From Mycolicibacillus koreensis (GTDB lineage Bacteria > Actinomycetota > Actinomycetes > Mycobacteriales > Mycobacteriaceae): a stretch of DNA of 59,170 nt. The stretch is taken from contig NZ_NCXO01000026.1 in the NCBI RefSeq assembly GCF_002104795.1, positions 1 to 59,170 on the forward strand, written 5' to 3'. Made by a program: the position numbers and the translations under genes. Positions 29,778 through 45,331 of the stretch are shown piece after piece. The notes beneath the pieces are model-generated. The model searched no databases. It was not told the DNA's origin and was given only the letters and a program-made list of their open reading frames with translations. How positions within the stretch are numbered: the stretch's first letter is position 1; every line of letters begins with the position of its first letter.

Positions 29778-30787
29778 TCAGGGCTTCGCAGCGATCATCA
29801 ACCCCGCGATGCGCTGCAGATCGTCGACCGAGGCGAACTCGACGACGATCTTGCCCTTGCGTTTGCCCAGGCTCACCGTCACCCGGGTGTCGAACGCATC
29901 GGAGAGCTGCTCGGCGACATCCTGCAGCCCCGGCATCTGGATCGGCTTGCGTTTCGGCGCCGGCGGGGTGTCGGGGCCGGCCCGGTTGGCCAGCGTGACC
30001 GCCTCCTCAGTGGCGCGCACCGAGAGCCCCTCGGCGACGATCCGGGCGGCGAGCTCCTCCTGGGCTTCGGCGCCGGCCTCCAAGGACAGCAGGGCGCGGG
30101 CGTGCCCGGCGGAGAGCACCCCGGCGGCCACCCGCCGCTGCACCGCGATCGGCAGCCGCAGCAACCGAATCATGTTGGAGATCAGCGGGCGGGACCGCCC
30201 GATCCGCGCGGCGAGTTCGTCGTGGGTGACCCCGAATTCGTCGAGCAGTTGCTGATAGGCGGCGGCTTCCTCCAGGGGGTTGAGTTGCACCCGGTGGATG
30301 TTCTCCAGCAGCGCATCGCGCAGCAGCGTGTCGTCGCCGGTGTCGCGGACGATCGCCGGGATCACGTCCAGGCCCGCCTTCTGGGCGGCGCGCCACCGCC
30401 GCTCCCCCATGACCAACTGGTAGCGCGGCCCGCCGGCGTCGGCCTTGCCGGCCTCGCGCACCACGATCGGCTGCATCAGGCCGAACTCGCGGATCGAGTG
30501 CACCAGCTCGGCCAGCGCCTCCTCGTCGAAGACCTGGCGCGGCTGGCGGGGATTCGGTTCGATCTGCGCCAGGGCGATCTCGCGATACACCGCACCGAGA
30601 TCCTGACCATCGTGCCCCTGCGCGGGGTCGGGAGCGGCGGCGCGGGCGCCGCCGAGCACGATGTCGGCCGCGGACTCCCCCATCCGCGGGCCCAGCTGCG
30701 CCGGATCGGTCTCCCCCGGCGCCGGACCGGTGGGGATCAACGAGGCCAGGCCCCGGCCGAGGCCACCCCGTTTGCGCGCCTGTTGAC

Positions 30788-30791
<4 letters not shown>
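29778..30791 (-). CDS. parB: Chromosome-partitioning protein ParB
   Basis: 337-residue CTPase clamp that loads at parS and spreads on nearby DNA. The N-terminal ParA-interacting segment ([15 protein letters not shown]) is followed by the CTP-binding domain with [15 protein letters not shown] and the [12 protein letters not shown] box. The helix-turn-helix ([26 protein letters not shown]) contacts parS, and a C-terminal dimerisation domain ends the protein. The ATG overlaps the parA stop (ATGA). Three parS sites lie 0.9-1.7 kb away. Confidence 0.97.
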
Positions 30792-33073
<2,282 letters not shown>

Positions 33074-33123
33074 CGTCGTGTTCTCCTTCTCCCCCGGGTC
33101 GGCGCACACCGCGCCGCTCCCGT

Positions 33124-34233
33124 TCACTGCTTCCGTTTCTTCGGCTTGCGGCCGGGTTGCGGTTTCTTCCCGGCCCTGGCCGCGGCGCTCCCGGCGGTGT
33201 CGGTGGCGGCCTTGCTCGGCGCATCGGTGGCGGTGTCGGTCGCGGCGGGACCCTCATCCGCGCCGGTGTCCTCGGCGTCCGGCGCGCCGGCGCGCTTGCC
33301 CTTGGCGGGCCGGGTCGGCTTGGCACCGGGGGCCGGCGCGTTGGCCGAGCGACGCTCGAGCACCTCTTGCTTCTTCGCCGCTTCCTCCTCTTCGATCTTG
33401 CCGAAGACGTAGTGCTGCTGGCCGAAGGTCCAGATGTTGTTGGAGAACCAGTAGAAGATGATCGCCAACGGCAGGAACGGACCCCCGACCACCACACCGA
33501 GCGGGAAGACGTAGAGGGCGAGCTTGTTCATGATCGCGGTCTGCGGGTTGGCGGCGGCCTCCGGGCTCTGCCGGGCCACCGACGCACGACTGTTGAAGTA
33601 GGTGGCGATGCCGGCGAGGATCATCACCGGCACCCCGACCGCGATCAACGCGCCCCGACTGAAGTCGTCGCCGAACGCCTCCAGCGTGGGACCGCGCTGG
33701 GTCATCGTGGCCCCCAGCGGCGCTCCGAAGAGTTTCGCGTTCAGGAAGTTGCCGACGTCCTCGGCGCTGAAGACGTAGTTGCCCAGCGACGCGTTCTCCT
33801 GCACCGACAGGCCGAGTTGCCCGATGCCGGTGCCGGTGCGGTTGAACGACCGCAGCACATGGAACAGGCCCAGGAACACCGGCACCTGGGCAAGCATCGG
33901 CAGGCAGCCCAGCAGCGGGTTGAAGTCGTGTTCGCGCTGCAGTTTCTGCATCTCCAGCGCCATCCGCTGGCGGTCCTTGCTGTACTTCTTCTGCAGCGCC
34001 TTGATCTGCGGCTGCAGTTCCTGCATCTTGCGGGTGGTGCGGATCTGCCGCACGAACGGCTTGTAGAGGATGGCGCGCAGGGTGAACACCAAAAACATCA
34101 CCGCCAGCACCCAGGTGTAGAAGCTGGCCGGGCCCAGCACCACGCCGAACAGCTTGTACCAGACCCACATGATCGCGGAGACCGGGTAATAGACGTAGTC
34201 GAGACTCATCGGATCAAAGGACAAGGGATTCAC
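33124..34233 (-). CDS. yidC: Membrane protein insertase YidC
   Basis: 369 residues, single-module (Gram-positive type) YidC with about five membrane helices: [17 protein letters not shown], the [16 protein letters not shown] segment with the conserved hydrophilic-groove Arg, [21 protein letters not shown], and the C-terminal [20 protein letters not shown]. The last ~90 residues are an Ala/Lys-rich basic cytosolic tail. A GTG start is chosen by alignment with the M. tuberculosis N-terminus; ATG 24 nt downstream is the alternative. It overlaps yidD by 20 nt. Confidence 0.95.
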   Translation of the reverse strand: MNPLSFDPMSLDYVYYPVSAIMWVWYKLFGVVLGPASFYTWVLAVMFLVFTLRAILYKPFVRQIRTTRKMQELQPQIKALQKKYSKDRQRMALEMQKLQREHDFNPLLGCLPMLAQVPVFLGLFHVLRSFNRTGTGIGQLGLSVQENASLGNYVFSAEDVGNFLNAKLFGAPLGATMTQRGPTLEAFGDDFSRGALIAVGVPVMILAGIATYFNSRASVARQSPEAAANPQTAIMNKLALYVFPLGVVVGGPFLPLAIIFYWFSNNIWTFGQQHYVFGKIEEEEAAKKQEVLERRSANAPAPGAKPTRPAKGKRAGAPDAEDTGADEGPAATDTATDAPSKAATDTAGSAAARAGKKPQPGRKPKKRKQ

Positions 34234-34516
34234 TCTCCGCTCGCTGGCCGGTCGCAACGTCGTCGTCGGATTCGGTGGTGCCGGGCACCGGGTCCCAGCC
34301 GCCCGGATGCCAGGGCCCGCATTTGAGGAGCCGCCACACCGCGAGCGCCCCGCCGCGCACCAACCCGTGCCGGGTCAGGGCCTCGACCGCGTACTGGCTA
34401 CAGGTGGGCGTGAACCGGCACGTCGGCAACCGCAGCGGTGAGATCATCCCCCGGTAGCCCTCGATCAGGGCGATCACCACCCGCACCGGGACGCTGCGCC
34501 ACCGCCGGGCGTTCAC
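34214..34516 (-). CDS. yidD: Membrane protein insertion efficiency factor YidD
   Basis: 100 residues. An amphipathic N-terminal helix ([17 protein letters not shown]) is followed by [15 protein letters not shown] and [16 protein letters not shown], the conserved Cys-containing blocks of the family. It is thought to aid YidC at the inner leaflet. The GTG start overlaps the rnpA stop (GTGA), and the end runs into yidC. Confidence 0.93.
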   Translation of the reverse strand: MNARRWRSVPVRVVIALIEGYRGMISPLRLPTCRFTPTCSQYAVEALTRHGLVRGGALAVWRLLKCGPWHPGGWDPVPGTTESDDDVATGQRAESESLVL

Positions 34517-34875
34517 CGCCAGCTCCCGGGCCGCGCCGCCGTTCGCGTCAGCGCGGCGCGCAGCTGGGCCGCCATCGCCGCCGAGGACGTCCGGTGGCTA
34601 CCGGGGCGCGCGCGGATGACCAGCCGGACGTCGGGGTCGAGGTCGTCGATGACGGAGCGGGCCACGTGGCGTAGTTGCCGGGACACCCGGTGACGGACCA
34701 CGGCGTTGCCGACCGCCTTGCTCACCACCAGCCCAACCCGTGGGCCGGGCGCCGATGCCCCCGGCGTCGCCCGGTGGGCATGCAGGACCAGGGCGGGGTG
34801 AGCGCTACGGCGACCGTTTTTGATCGTCGCGGCGAACTCCGCGGAGCGCCGCATCCGATTCCGCGCGGCAAGCAC
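34513..34875 (-). CDS. rnpA: Ribonuclease P protein component
   Basis: 120-residue basic protein that binds RNase P RNA and helps process tRNA 5' ends. The family motif is [18 protein letters not shown], with [10 protein letters not shown] at the N-terminus. It starts with GTG only 3 nt after the rpmH stop, the classical rpmH-rnpA pairing. Confidence 0.95.
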   Translation of the reverse strand: MLAARNRMRRSAEFAATIKNGRRSAHPALVLHAHRATPGASAPGPRVGLVVSKAVGNAVVRHRVSRQLRHVARSVIDDLDPDVRLVIRARPGSHRTSSAAMAAQLRAALTRTAARPGSWR

Positions 34876-34878
34876 GGA

Positions 34879-35022
34879 TCACGCGGTCAGCGACCGACGG
34901 CCCTTACGGCGCCGACCGGACACGATGGCGCGTCCCGCCCGGGTGCGCATCCGCAACCGGAACCCGTGCACGCGGGCACGGCGACGGTTGTTCGGCTGGA
35001 AGGTCCGCTTGCCTTTGGCCAC
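34879..35022 (-). CDS. rpmH: 50S ribosomal protein L34
   Basis: 47 residues: starts [19 protein letters not shown] after a GTG initiation codon and ends [12 protein letters not shown], a full-length L34. The SD AGGAG lies about 11 nt upstream on the minus strand. It is the first gene of the rpmH-rnpA-yidD-yidC-khpB-rsmG-parA-parB run, read away from dnaA. Confidence 0.97.
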   Translation of the reverse strand: MAKGKRTFQPNNRRRARVHGFRLRMRTRAGRAIVSGRRRKGRRSLTA

Positions 35023-35627
35023 GGCTCTCTCTCCTCGCTATGTGTGGCTCACCCGGTGTCCAGTGCATAGCGGTTGGACGCGATGGCCGTTAGGTAGGTC
35101 TCATGTGCTGCTGGTAACCGGCGCGGTCCCCACCTGGGTCGCAGCCGTATCGCCGACGTTCGGGCGACTGTTTGAGGGTACTGACCGCGCGTTCCCGGGT
35201 CAAACCTCGCCCCGGCCGCCCAGGCCGGCTCCCGGCGGGGCTTCCCGCCGTCCGCCGTGCCCGCGCCGTTCGGATCCCCCGCGTCGACGCCGGCGCACGC
35301 GGCCACCACATCAGTCCCATCGATCACAGCCCACCTCGGGTTCTGCGCGAATCTGCCGAAACGATTGGTTGTCGGGGTCCAAAGCTGTTAGCTTCTGGCC
35401 GTGTCGTTTCCGGCTGGAACGGCGCCTGACAACGAAGCGCGGATGGCTCGTCGATTGCCCGTCCTCACGACCCTGACGGACCGTCTTGCGCGCCGAACAG
35501 GGATGTCGCAGCCTCACTACTGCGGCATCGAACGCTCGTTCCCTCCACAACTGTGGATAACCTCTGTGGAGAGCGGGCGCCGTTCGACGACGCCCGCGAC
35601 ATCACCTCATAGGAGGGGGCTGCTTCG
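35023..35627. promoter_or_regulatory. rpmH-dnaA intergenic region with divergent promoters
   Basis: 605 nt without a credible gene. For dnaA, TTGGTT (35365-35370) and TAGCTT (35389-35394), spaced 18 nt, form a possible promoter. A perfect DnaA box in reverse, TGTGGATAA, is at 35552-35560, flanked by CTCCACA (35544-35550) and TGTGGAG (35565-35571), a place where DnaA could autoregulate. The SD AGGAGGGGG lies just before the dnaA TTG. The rpmH promoter must lie in the left part; no convincing -35/-10 pair could be picked. Confidence 0.6.
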
Positions 35628-37073
35628 TTGACCGAGGATCCGGGCCGGACATTCGCCGTGGTCTGGCGTGAGGTCGTCGCCGAACTCAACGGCGAGACCG
35701 GCCGCCCACCCAACCCCGGTGACCCTCCCCCGTTGAGCCCGCAGCAGAAGGCCTGGCTCAATCTCGTCGAACCGTTGACGATCGCCGAAGGCTTCGCGCT
35801 GCTGTCGGTGCCAAGCAGTTACGTCCAGAACGAGATCGAACGCCACCTGCGCAGCCGCATCACCGACGCCTTGAGCAACCGGCTCGGCCAGCCCATCGAG
35901 TTGGGGGTGCGCATCGCTCCGCCGACCACCGAGCAGCCCGAGGATCCCGCCGACGACGACCAGGAGACCCTGGTCAGCGGCGAGAACTGGCCGTCGTATT
36001 TCGCCGAGCGCCCCATCGGCACCGACTCCACCCAGACCGACGAGACCAGCCTCAACCGGCGCTACACGTTCGAGACGTTCGTGATCGGGTCGTCCAACCG
36101 GTTCGCCCACGCGGCGGCGCTGGCGGTCTCCGAAGCCCCGGCGCGCGCCTACAACCCGCTGTTCATCTGGGGCGAGTCCGGTCTGGGCAAGACCCACCTG
36201 CTGCACGCCATCGGCAACTACGCCCAGCGGCTGTTCCCGGGCATGCGGGTCAAATACGTCTCCACCGAAGAGTTCACCAACGACTTCATCAACTCGCTGC
36301 GCGACGACCGCCGGGTGGCGTTCAAGCGCAGCTACCGCGACATCGACGTGCTGCTCGTCGACGACATCCAGTTCATCGAGGGCAAGGAAGGTATCCAGGA
36401 AGAGTTCTTCCACACCTTCAACACGTTGCACAACGCCAACAAACAGATCGTCATCTCCTCCGACCGTCCTCCCAAACAGCTTGCGACACTGGAGGAAAGG
36501 CTGCGAACCCGCTTCGAATGGGGCCTGATCACCGATGTGCAGCCCCCGGAGCTGGAGACCCGGATCGCGATCTTGAGCAAGAAGGCCCAGACCGACCGTC
36601 TCGATGTTCCCAGCGACGTACTCGAGTTGATCGCCAGCAGCATCGAACGCAACATCCGCGAGTTGGAGGGCGCGCTGATCCGGGTCACCGCGTTCGCGTC
36701 GCTGAACAAAAGCCCCATCGACACCGCGCTGGCCGAGATCGTCCTGCAGGACCTGATCACCCATCCCAGCTCGATGCAGATCAGCTCGGCGACGATCATG
36801 GCCGCCACCGCGGAGTACTTCGAGACCACCGTCGAGGAGTTGCGCGGGCCCGGTAAGTCCCGGGCACTGGCCCAACCCCGCCAGATCGCGATGTATCTGT
36901 GTCGGGAGCTCACCGACCTGTCGCTGCCGAAGATCGGTCAGTCCTTCGACCGTGACCACACCACGGTGATGTACGCCCAGCGCAAGATCCTCGCCGAGAT
37001 GGCGGAGCGTCGTGAGGTCTTCGAACACGTCAAAGAACTCACCACCCGCATCCGTCAGCGCTCCCGCCAGTAG
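35628..37073 (+). CDS. dnaA: Chromosomal replication initiator DnaA
   Basis: 481 residues, shorter than M. tuberculosis DnaA (about 507) because of a shorter acidic linker (about 95-135). Domain I occupies about 1-85. The AAA+ domain III has Walker A GESGLGKT, Walker [13 protein letters not shown] and the sensor SSDRPPKQL. Domain IV binds DnaA boxes through [20 protein letters not shown]. The start is TTG with AGGAGGGGG 8 nt upstream; no ATG or GTG fits as well. It unwinds oriC just downstream. Confidence 0.98.
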   Translation: MTEDPGRTFAVVWREVVAELNGETGRPPNPGDPPPLSPQQKAWLNLVEPLTIAEGFALLSVPSSYVQNEIERHLRSRITDALSNRLGQPIELGVRIAPPTTEQPEDPADDDQETLVSGENWPSYFAERPIGTDSTQTDETSLNRRYTFETFVIGSSNRFAHAAALAVSEAPARAYNPLFIWGESGLGKTHLLHAIGNYAQRLFPGMRVKYVSTEEFTNDFINSLRDDRRVAFKRSYRDIDVLLVDDIQFIEGKEGIQEEFFHTFNTLHNANKQIVISSDRPPKQLATLEERLRTRFEWGLITDVQPPELETRIAILSKKAQTDRLDVPSDVLELIASSIERNIRELEGALIRVTAFASLNKSPIDTALAEIVLQDLITHPSSMQISSATIMAATAEYFETTVEELRGPGKSRALAQPRQIAMYLCRELTDLSLPKIGQSFDRDHTTVMYAQRKILAEMAERREVFEHVKELTTRIRQRSRQ

Positions 37074-37560
37074 TTTCCGGCCGGCCCAGCGAAACAACTT
37101 GGGCAACACCTGTCCCAGCCGGCGTTGTGGACAACCTGGGGATGAAACCGCCAAACCTTCGGACCGACGTGGGACCGTTGTCCCCAACCACCGACGGTCC
37201 CCAGCCCTCCACAGCCGTGCGCTGATCGGTCCACCGGGTTGTCCCCACCGTGGTACCCGCGTCGACCAGCGGCGATGGGCGGTTATACCCAGCTTCCACA
37301 GGACCTATTACTGATACTGAATTATCTCTTGATTCCTTCAACAGAAAACAGCACCTGGGGACGGTCTCATCCACACCGGCCCGTTGCCCGGTCCGTCGGC
37401 GCTTCGCAGCGCCGGTGACCAACTTTCCAGAACTCCCGGAAAGCTCTACGGTTGTCACGCGAGGCCGTTACGGTCGTCGTGGCGTCGCACGCCCGCTGGT
37501 GTTCGTCACCGAGGTGGCCGCCGGTCGGGAGCTTGTCATGAGGGGTGATGAAGGGACGCT
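37074..37560. other. oriC: Replication origin oriC (dnaA-dnaN intergenic region)
   Basis: 487 nt with no gene. DnaA boxes seen include TGTGGACAA (37126-37134, perfect reverse TTGTCCACA), TTGTCCCCA at 37178-37186 and 37239-37247, CCCTCCACA (37205-37213), TTATACCCA (37283-37291), GCTTCCACA (37292-37300) and TCATCCACA (37367-37375). A stretch at 37305-37350 is about 70% A+T in a very GC-rich background and is the likely unwinding element. Position and composition match mycobacterial oriC. Confidence 0.92.
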
Positions 37561-38757
37561 ATGGACGGGGCAACGAACGTTGATCTCGGTGATCTGAAGT
37601 TCCGTGTTGTTCGCGACGACTTCGCCGACGCGGTGGCCTGGGTGGCCAAGAACCTCCCGTCGCGACCGCCGAACCCGGTGCTGGCCGGGGTGCTGCTCAC
37701 CGGCACCGAGGACGGTCTGACGATCTCCGGATTCGACTACGAGGTCTCCGCGGTGGTGCGGCTTCCCGCCGAAATCGCCGGTACCGGAAGCGTTTTGGTG
37801 TCCGGTCGGCTGCTGTCCGACATCACCCGAGCCATGCCGGCCAAACCCGTCGACGTTGCTGTCGACGGCACCCGGGTGGCGTTGACCTGCGGCAACGCCA
37901 AGTTTTCGCTGCCCACCATGGCCGTCGAGGACTATCCCACGCTGCCGAACCTGCCGGCGGAGACCGGGACGTTGCCGGCCGACGTGTTCGGCGAGGCCAT
38001 CGGGCAGGTCGCCGTCGCCGCCGGCAAGGACGACACGCTGCCGATGCTCACCGGCATCCGGATGGAAATCTCCGGCGAGACTGTCGTTTTGGCGGCCACC
38101 GACCGGTTCCGCCTCGCTGTGCGCCAGGTGACGTGGTCGGCCGGATCCAGTGACATCCAGGCCGCGGTGCTGGTGCCGGCCAAGACCCTGTCGGAGGCGG
38201 CGAAGTCCGGCACGCACGGCGCTGACGTGCACCTGGCCCTCGGCGGTGGAACCGACGTCGGCACCGAGGGCCTGCTCGGCATCAGCGGCGACGGCAAGCA
38301 AAGCACGACCCGGCTGCTCGACGCGGAGTTCCCGAAATTCCGCCAGTTGCTGCCGGCCGAGCACGCCGCGGTCGCCGTGGTCGACGTCGCCGAACTCACC
38401 GATGCCATCAAGCGTGTCGCGCTGGTCGCCGACCGGGGCGCGCAGGTGCGCATCGAGTTCTCCGAAGGGACCCTGCAGTTGTCGGCCGGTGCCGACGACG
38501 TCGGGCGTGCCGAGGAACATCTCGCCGTCGACTTCGTCGGTGAACCGTTGACGATCGCGTTCAACCCGACCTACCTCAGCGACGGGTTGAGTTCGCTGCA
38601 CTCCGATCGGGTTTGGATGGGATTCACCACTTCCAACAAACCCGCGGTGCTGCGGCCCGCGGCCGCCGAGGACACCGCGCCCGAGGGTTCGGGGCCGTTC
38701 CCGACCGCCGAGACCGACTACGTCTATCTGCTGATGCCGGTGCGGCTGCCCGGCTGA
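37561..38757 (+). CDS. dnaN: DNA polymerase III sliding clamp (beta subunit)
   Basis: 398 residues (M. tuberculosis 402). Clamp motifs run through [63 protein letters not shown] and the C-terminal [12 protein letters not shown]. It forms the dimeric ring that tethers Pol III and also binds repair proteins. ATG is preceded by AAGGGA. It is separated from recF by only 17 nt, without the gnd gene found there in some fast-growing mycobacteria. Confidence 0.98.
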   Translation: MDGATNVDLGDLKFRVVRDDFADAVAWVAKNLPSRPPNPVLAGVLLTGTEDGLTISGFDYEVSAVVRLPAEIAGTGSVLVSGRLLSDITRAMPAKPVDVAVDGTRVALTCGNAKFSLPTMAVEDYPTLPNLPAETGTLPADVFGEAIGQVAVAAGKDDTLPMLTGIRMEISGETVVLAATDRFRLAVRQVTWSAGSSDIQAAVLVPAKTLSEAAKSGTHGADVHLALGGGTDVGTEGLLGISGDGKQSTTRLLDAEFPKFRQLLPAEHAAVAVVDVAELTDAIKRVALVADRGAQVRIEFSEGTLQLSAGADDVGRAEEHLAVDFVGEPLTIAFNPTYLSDGLSSLHSDRVWMGFTTSNKPAVLRPAAAEDTAPEGSGPFPTAETDYVYLLMPVRLPG

Positions 38758-38774
38758 GGACGCCTGGAGCGCCG

Positions 38775-39938
38775 ATGTACGTTCGCCAGCTCGGGTTACA
38801 CGACTACCGCTCGTGGGACACCGTCGACATCGACTTGGAACCCGGTTGCACCGTCTTCGTCGGCAAGAACGGCTTCGGTAAGACCAATCTCCTTGAGGCG
38901 CTGTGGTATTCATCCACGTTAGGGTCTCACCGCGTCGCCACGGATGCGCCGCTGATCCGGGCGGGTGCCGAGCGTGCGGTGATCTCGACCATCGTGGTCA
39001 ACGACGGCCGTGAGCTCGCCGTCGACCTCGAGATCGCCGCAGGGCGGGCCAACAAGGCGCGGCTGAACCGCTCCCCGGTGCGCAGCCCGAGGGAGATCCT
39101 CGGGGTCCTGCGGTCGGTGCTGTTCGCCCCCGAGGACCTGGCGCTGGTGCGCGGCGATCCCGGCGATCGGCGCCGGTTCCTCGATGACCTCGCCGCTCAG
39201 CGCCGCCCCCGGCTGGCCGCGGTGCGCGCCGACTACGAGCGGGTGCTGCGCCAGCGCACCGCGCTGCTGAAAACCGCGGCCGGCGCGCGCCACCGCGCCG
39301 ACGCCGGGGTGCTCGACACCCTGGAGGTGTGGGACGGCCACCTCGCCGAACACGGGGCGGCACTGATGGCCGCACGCATCGGGCTCATCGACGACCTCAC
39401 CCCGCAGGTCGCCAAGGCCTATCACCTACTGGCACCGTCGTCGCGCCCGGCGGCCATCGCCTACCGCGGCAGCGTCGAGGTCGACACCGCCGCGCTGCCC
39501 GCCGACCCCACCGCACGTCAGGACGCGTTGCGCGACGCGCTGCTCGACGGACTCGCGTCGCGGCGCAGCGCCGAGCTCGACCGCGGGGTCTGCCTGGTCG
39601 GCCCACACCGTGACGACCTGGAATTACGCCTGGGCGATCACCCGGCCAAGGGTTTCGCCAGCCACGGCGAATCCTGGTCGATGGCGTTGTCGTTGCGGCT
39701 GGCCGGGTTCGAGTTGCTGCGCACCGAGGGCAGCGACCCGGTGTTGTTGCTCGACGACGTGTTCGCCGAGCTCGACACCGCGCGCCGCGGCGCCCTCGCC
39801 GACGTCGCCGGGGACGTCGAGCAGGTCCTGATCACCGCCGCGGTCGCCGAGGACATTCCCGAGCCGCTGCGGGCCCGCCAGTTCGGGATCACCCTCGTCG
39901 ACGGCCCCGAGGGGCCGGTCTCGGTGGTGGCCGCGTGA
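38775..39938 (+). CDS. recF: DNA repair/recombination protein RecF
   Basis: 387-residue SMC-like ATPase that helps load RecA at gaps. Walker A is GKNGFGKTN, the N-terminal block is [19 protein letters not shown], and the signature and Walker B lie in [20 protein letters not shown] and [13 protein letters not shown]. The ATG gives [14 protein letters not shown], the standard RecF N-terminus. It overlaps dciA by 4 nt. Confidence 0.96.
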   Translation: MYVRQLGLHDYRSWDTVDIDLEPGCTVFVGKNGFGKTNLLEALWYSSTLGSHRVATDAPLIRAGAERAVISTIVVNDGRELAVDLEIAAGRANKARLNRSPVRSPREILGVLRSVLFAPEDLALVRGDPGDRRRFLDDLAAQRRPRLAAVRADYERVLRQRTALLKTAAGARHRADAGVLDTLEVWDGHLAEHGAALMAARIGLIDDLTPQVAKAYHLLAPSSRPAAIAYRGSVEVDTAALPADPTARQDALRDALLDGLASRRSAELDRGVCLVGPHRDDLELRLGDHPAKGFASHGESWSMALSLRLAGFELLRTEGSDPVLLLDDVFAELDTARRGALADVAGDVEQVLITAAVAEDIPEPLRARQFGITLVDGPEGPVSVVAA

Positions 39939-40504
39939 GCGACGAACCCCGCGAGGAACCCCGCGACGGATCCCGGCCCCCCGAGCACCTTGCCGGGCTG
40001 CCCGGCATGGATCTGGTGCGCCGCACCCTGGCCGAGGCCCGCGAGGCGGCCCGCAGCCAGGGCAAGGACATCGGCCGTCAACAGCGCGCCCCGCTGCCCG
40101 GGCGGGTGACCGGCCGCCGGCGGCGCTGGTCGGGGCCCGGCCCCGATCACCGGGACCCGCAGCCCCTCGATGACGCCGCGGCCGATTTGGCGCAGCGGCG
40201 CGGCTGGACCGCACGGGTCGCCGAGGGATCGGTCTTCGCCCGCTGGGCGGCACTGGTCGGTGACGACATCGCCCAGCACGCCCACCCCACCGCGCTGCGC
40301 GACGGGGTGCTGGCCATCGCCGCGGAATCGACCGCCTGGGCCACCCAACTGCGGATGATGCAGGCCCAGCTGCTCGCCAAGATCGCCGCGGCCGTCGGCG
40401 ACGGAGTGGTCACCGCGGTCAAGATCTCCGGGCCGGTCGCCCCGTCCTGGCGCAAGGGACCGCGCCATATCCGCGGCCGCGGACCCCGCGACACCTACGG
40501 CTGA
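39935..40504 (+). CDS. dciA: DciA (DUF721) replicative-helicase loader protein
   Basis: 189 residues. The DUF721 core (about 80-160: [39 protein letters not shown]) resembles a KH fold and interacts with DnaB in bacteria without DnaC, which includes mycobacteria (established for DciA). The N-terminal ~70 residues and the C-terminus are basic and probably disordered. The GTG start overlaps the recF stop (GTGA). It sits in the usual slot between recF and gyrB. Confidence 0.92.
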   Translation: MSDEPREEPRDGSRPPEHLAGLPGMDLVRRTLAEAREAARSQGKDIGRQQRAPLPGRVTGRRRRWSGPGPDHRDPQPLDDAAADLAQRRGWTARVAEGSVFARWAALVGDDIAQHAHPTALRDGVLAIAAESTAWATQLRMMQAQLLAKIAAAVGDGVVTAVKISGPVAPSWRKGPRHIRGRGPRDTYG

Positions 40505-40531
40505 GACCGGATGACGAGAACACTGGTCTCA
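40502..40531. terminator. Inverted repeat at the dciA stop codon
   Basis: TGAGACC (40502-40508, containing the dciA stop) pairs with GGTCTCA (40525-40531) over a 16-nt loop. It could terminate the dnaN-recF-dciA transcript or be a protein site; no T-run follows. Confidence 0.4.
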
Positions 40532-40660
40532 ACGCCCCGAGGAGCCCGTGGAGACGTCGCGCCACCGGAAGGACATACCCGAAACAAAAATATCGTCCGC
40601 ACGGGTCAAATAGATAGGTGGAAACACGCCCAGAAAACCGGTGCTGTCGGTCGATCACGG

Positions 40661-40666
40661 TAGACT
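40661..40666 (+). promoter_or_regulatory. -10 hexamer of the gyrB-gyrA operon
   Basis: TAGACT lies about 65 nt before the chosen gyrB start. No good -35 is visible. Mycobacterial gyrBA promoters respond to supercoiling (established); this element could be the one involved. Confidence 0.5.
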
Positions 40667-40689
40667 GAACGCACGCCTAGCGGCGGTGA

Positions 40690-42759
<2,070 letters not shown>

Positions 42760-42827
42760 CCGTCCGCCACTTCTGCATCGAGACGCATCAGCTTTCTGAG
42801 ACTTTCTGACCGAGGAACGGGGACCTT

Positions 42828-45320
42828 ATGACCGACACCACCTTGCCGCCCGACGACCCGGCCGACCGCATCGAACCGGTCGACATCCAGCAGGAGATGC
42901 AGCGCAGCTACATCGACTACGCGATGAGCGTCATCGTCGGACGTGCCCTGCCCGAGGTGCGCGACGGCCTCAAACCGGTGCACCGCCGCGTGCTCTACGC
43001 CATGTACGACTCGGGGTTCCGTCCCGACCGCGGCCACGCCAAATCGGCGCGGTCGGTCGCCGAGACCATGGGCAACTACCACCCGCACGGCGACTCGTCG
43101 ATCTACGACACCTTGGTGCGCATGGCGCAGTCCTGGTCGATGCGCTACCCGCTGGTCGACGGTCAGGGCAACTTCGGGTCGCCGGGTAACGACCCGGCTG
43201 CGGCCATGCGGTACACCGAGGCACGCCTGACGCCGCTGGCGATGGAGATGCTGCGCGAAATCGACGAGGAGACCGTCGATTTCATCCCCAACTACGACGG
43301 CCGGGTCCAAGAGCCCACGGTGTTGCCCAGCCGGTTCCCCAACCTGTTGGCCAACGGCTCCGGCGGCATCGCCGTCGGTATGGCCACCAACATCCCCCCG
43401 CACAACCTCAACGAACTCGCCGAGGCGGTGTACTGGGCGCTGGACAACCACGACGCCGACGAGGAGACCACCCTGGCCGCGGTGATGGAGCGGGTCAAAG
43501 GCCCCGACTTCCCCACCGCCGGGCTGATCGTCGGATCCCAGGGCATCCACGACGCCTACACCACCGGGCGCGGCTCGATCCGGATGCGTGGCGTCGTCGA
43601 GATCGAAGAGGACGCCAAGGGGCGCAGCTCGCTGGTGATCACCGAGCTGCCCTATCAGGTCAACCACGACAACTTCATCACCTCGATCGCCGAGCAGGTC
43701 CGCGACGGCAAACTCTCCGGCATCTCCCACATCGAGGACCAGAGCAGCGAGCGGGTCGGCCTGCGCATCGTCATCGACATCAAACGTGACGCGGTCGCCA
43801 AGGTGGTGCTCAACAACCTCTACAAGCACACCCAACTGCAGACCAGTTTCGGGGCCAACATGCTGTCGATCGTCGACGGCGTGCCGCGCACCCTGCGCCT
43901 GGACCAGATGATCCGGCTCTACGTCGAGCACCAACTCGACGTGATCGTGCGCCGCACCCGCTACCGGCTGCGCAAAGCCAACGAGCGGGCCCACATCCTG
44001 CGCGGGCTGGTCAAGGCCCTCGACGCCCTCGACGAGGTGATCGCGTTGATCCGGTCGTCGCAGACCGTCGACGACGCCCGCACCGGCCTGATCGAGCTGC
44101 TCGACATCGACGAGATCCAGGCCCAGGCCATCCTCGACATGCAGCTGCGGCGCCTGGCCGCGCTGGAGCGGCAGAAGATCGTCGACGATCTGGCCAAGAT
44201 CGAGGCCGAGATCGCCGACCTCGAGGACATCCTGGCCAAACCGGAGCGCCAGCGCACCATCGTGCGCGACGAGCTGCGCGACATCGTCGAGCGCCACGGC
44301 GACGAACGGCGCTCGCGGATCATCCCCGCCGACGGCGACGTCAGCGACGAGGACCTCATCGCCCGCGAGGACGTGGTGGTCACCATCACCGAGACCGGAT
44401 ACGCCAAACGCACCCGCACCGACCTGTACCGCAGCCAGAAACGCGGCGGCAAGGGGGTGCAGGGCGCGGGTCTCAAACAGGACGACATCGTCAAACACTT
44501 CTTCGTCTGCTCCACCCACGACTGGATCCTGTTCTTCACCACCCAGGGCCGGGTGTACCGCGCCAAGGCCTACGACCTGCCGGAGGCCTCCCGCACCGCC
44601 CGCGGCCAGCACGTGGCCAACCTGCTGGCCTTCCAGCCCGAGGAGCGCATCGCCCAGGTCATCCAGATCAAGGGCTACGAGGACGCCCCCTACCTGGTGT
44701 TGGCAACCCGCAACGGCCTGGTCAAGAAGTCCAAGCTCACCGACTTCGACTCCAACCGCTCCGGCGGCATCGTGGCGATCAACCTGCGTGACGGCGACGA
44801 ACTGGTCGGCGCGGTGCTCTGCTCCGCCGACGACGACCTGCTGTTGGTGTCGGCCAACGGTCAGTCGATCCGGTTCTCGGCCACCGACGAGGCACTGCGG
44901 CCGATGGGCCGGGCCACCTCCGGTGTGCAGGGCATGCGGTTCAACGAGGACGACAAGCTGCTCTCGCTCAACGTGGTGCGCCAGGACACCTACCTGCTGG
45001 TGGCCACCTCCGGCGGTTACGCCAAACGCACCGCGATCGAGGAATACAGCCCCCAGGGCCGCGGCGGCAAGGGCATCCTGACGATCATGTACGACAAGCG
45101 TCGCGGCCGCCTCGTCGGTGCCCTCATCGTCGACGACGACAGCGAGGTCTACGCCATCACCTCCGGTGGCGGGGTGATCCGCACCCGCGCCAAACAGGTC
45201 CGCAAGGCCGGCCGCCAAACCAAGGGTGTGCGGTTGATGAACTTGGGTGAGGGCGACACACTGTTAGCGATCGCTCGCAACGCCGACATCGTCGACGATG
45301 ACACCGACACCGAAGCCTAA
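42828..45320 (+). CDS. gyrA: DNA gyrase subunit A
   Basis: 830 residues. The breakage-reunion domain has the catalytic Tyr129 ([12 protein letters not shown]) and the quinolone region [20 protein letters not shown], with Ser90, Ser91 and Asp94 in M. tuberculosis numbering. The C-terminal beta-pinwheel carries the GyrA box [10 protein letters not shown]. No intein interrupts the Tyr region. ATG follows GAGGAACGGGG. It lies 68 nt after gyrB and 11 nt before the DUF3566 gene, so all three are probably cotranscribed. Confidence 0.98.
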   Translation: MTDTTLPPDDPADRIEPVDIQQEMQRSYIDYAMSVIVGRALPEVRDGLKPVHRRVLYAMYDSGFRPDRGHAKSARSVAETMGNYHPHGDSSIYDTLVRMAQSWSMRYPLVDGQGNFGSPGNDPAAAMRYTEARLTPLAMEMLREIDEETVDFIPNYDGRVQEPTVLPSRFPNLLANGSGGIAVGMATNIPPHNLNELAEAVYWALDNHDADEETTLAAVMERVKGPDFPTAGLIVGSQGIHDAYTTGRGSIRMRGVVEIEEDAKGRSSLVITELPYQVNHDNFITSIAEQVRDGKLSGISHIEDQSSERVGLRIVIDIKRDAVAKVVLNNLYKHTQLQTSFGANMLSIVDGVPRTLRLDQMIRLYVEHQLDVIVRRTRYRLRKANERAHILRGLVKALDALDEVIALIRSSQTVDDARTGLIELLDIDEIQAQAILDMQLRRLAALERQKIVDDLAKIEAEIADLEDILAKPERQRTIVRDELRDIVERHGDERRSRIIPADGDVSDEDLIAREDVVVTITETGYAKRTRTDLYRSQKRGGKGVQGAGLKQDDIVKHFFVCSTHDWILFFTTQGRVYRAKAYDLPEASRTARGQHVANLLAFQPEERIAQVIQIKGYEDAPYLVLATRNGLVKKSKLTDFDSNRSGGIVAINLRDGDELVGAVLCSADDDLLLVSANGQSIRFSATDEALRPMGRATSGVQGMRFNEDDKLLSLNVVRQDTYLLVATSGGYAKRTAIEEYSPQGRGGKGILTIMYDKRRGRLVGALIVDDDSEVYAITSGGGVIRTRAKQVRKAGRQTKGVRLMNLGEGDTLLAIARNADIVDDDTDTEA

Positions 45321-45331
45321 GGAGCCCCCCG

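Noticed and set aside
38757..38775. A gnd gene between dnaN and recF as in some fast growers
   Set aside because: Only 17 nt separates the two genes.
43200..43240. Intein in GyrA near the catalytic tyrosine
   Set aside because: The reading frame is continuous through [12 protein letters not shown] with normal family length.
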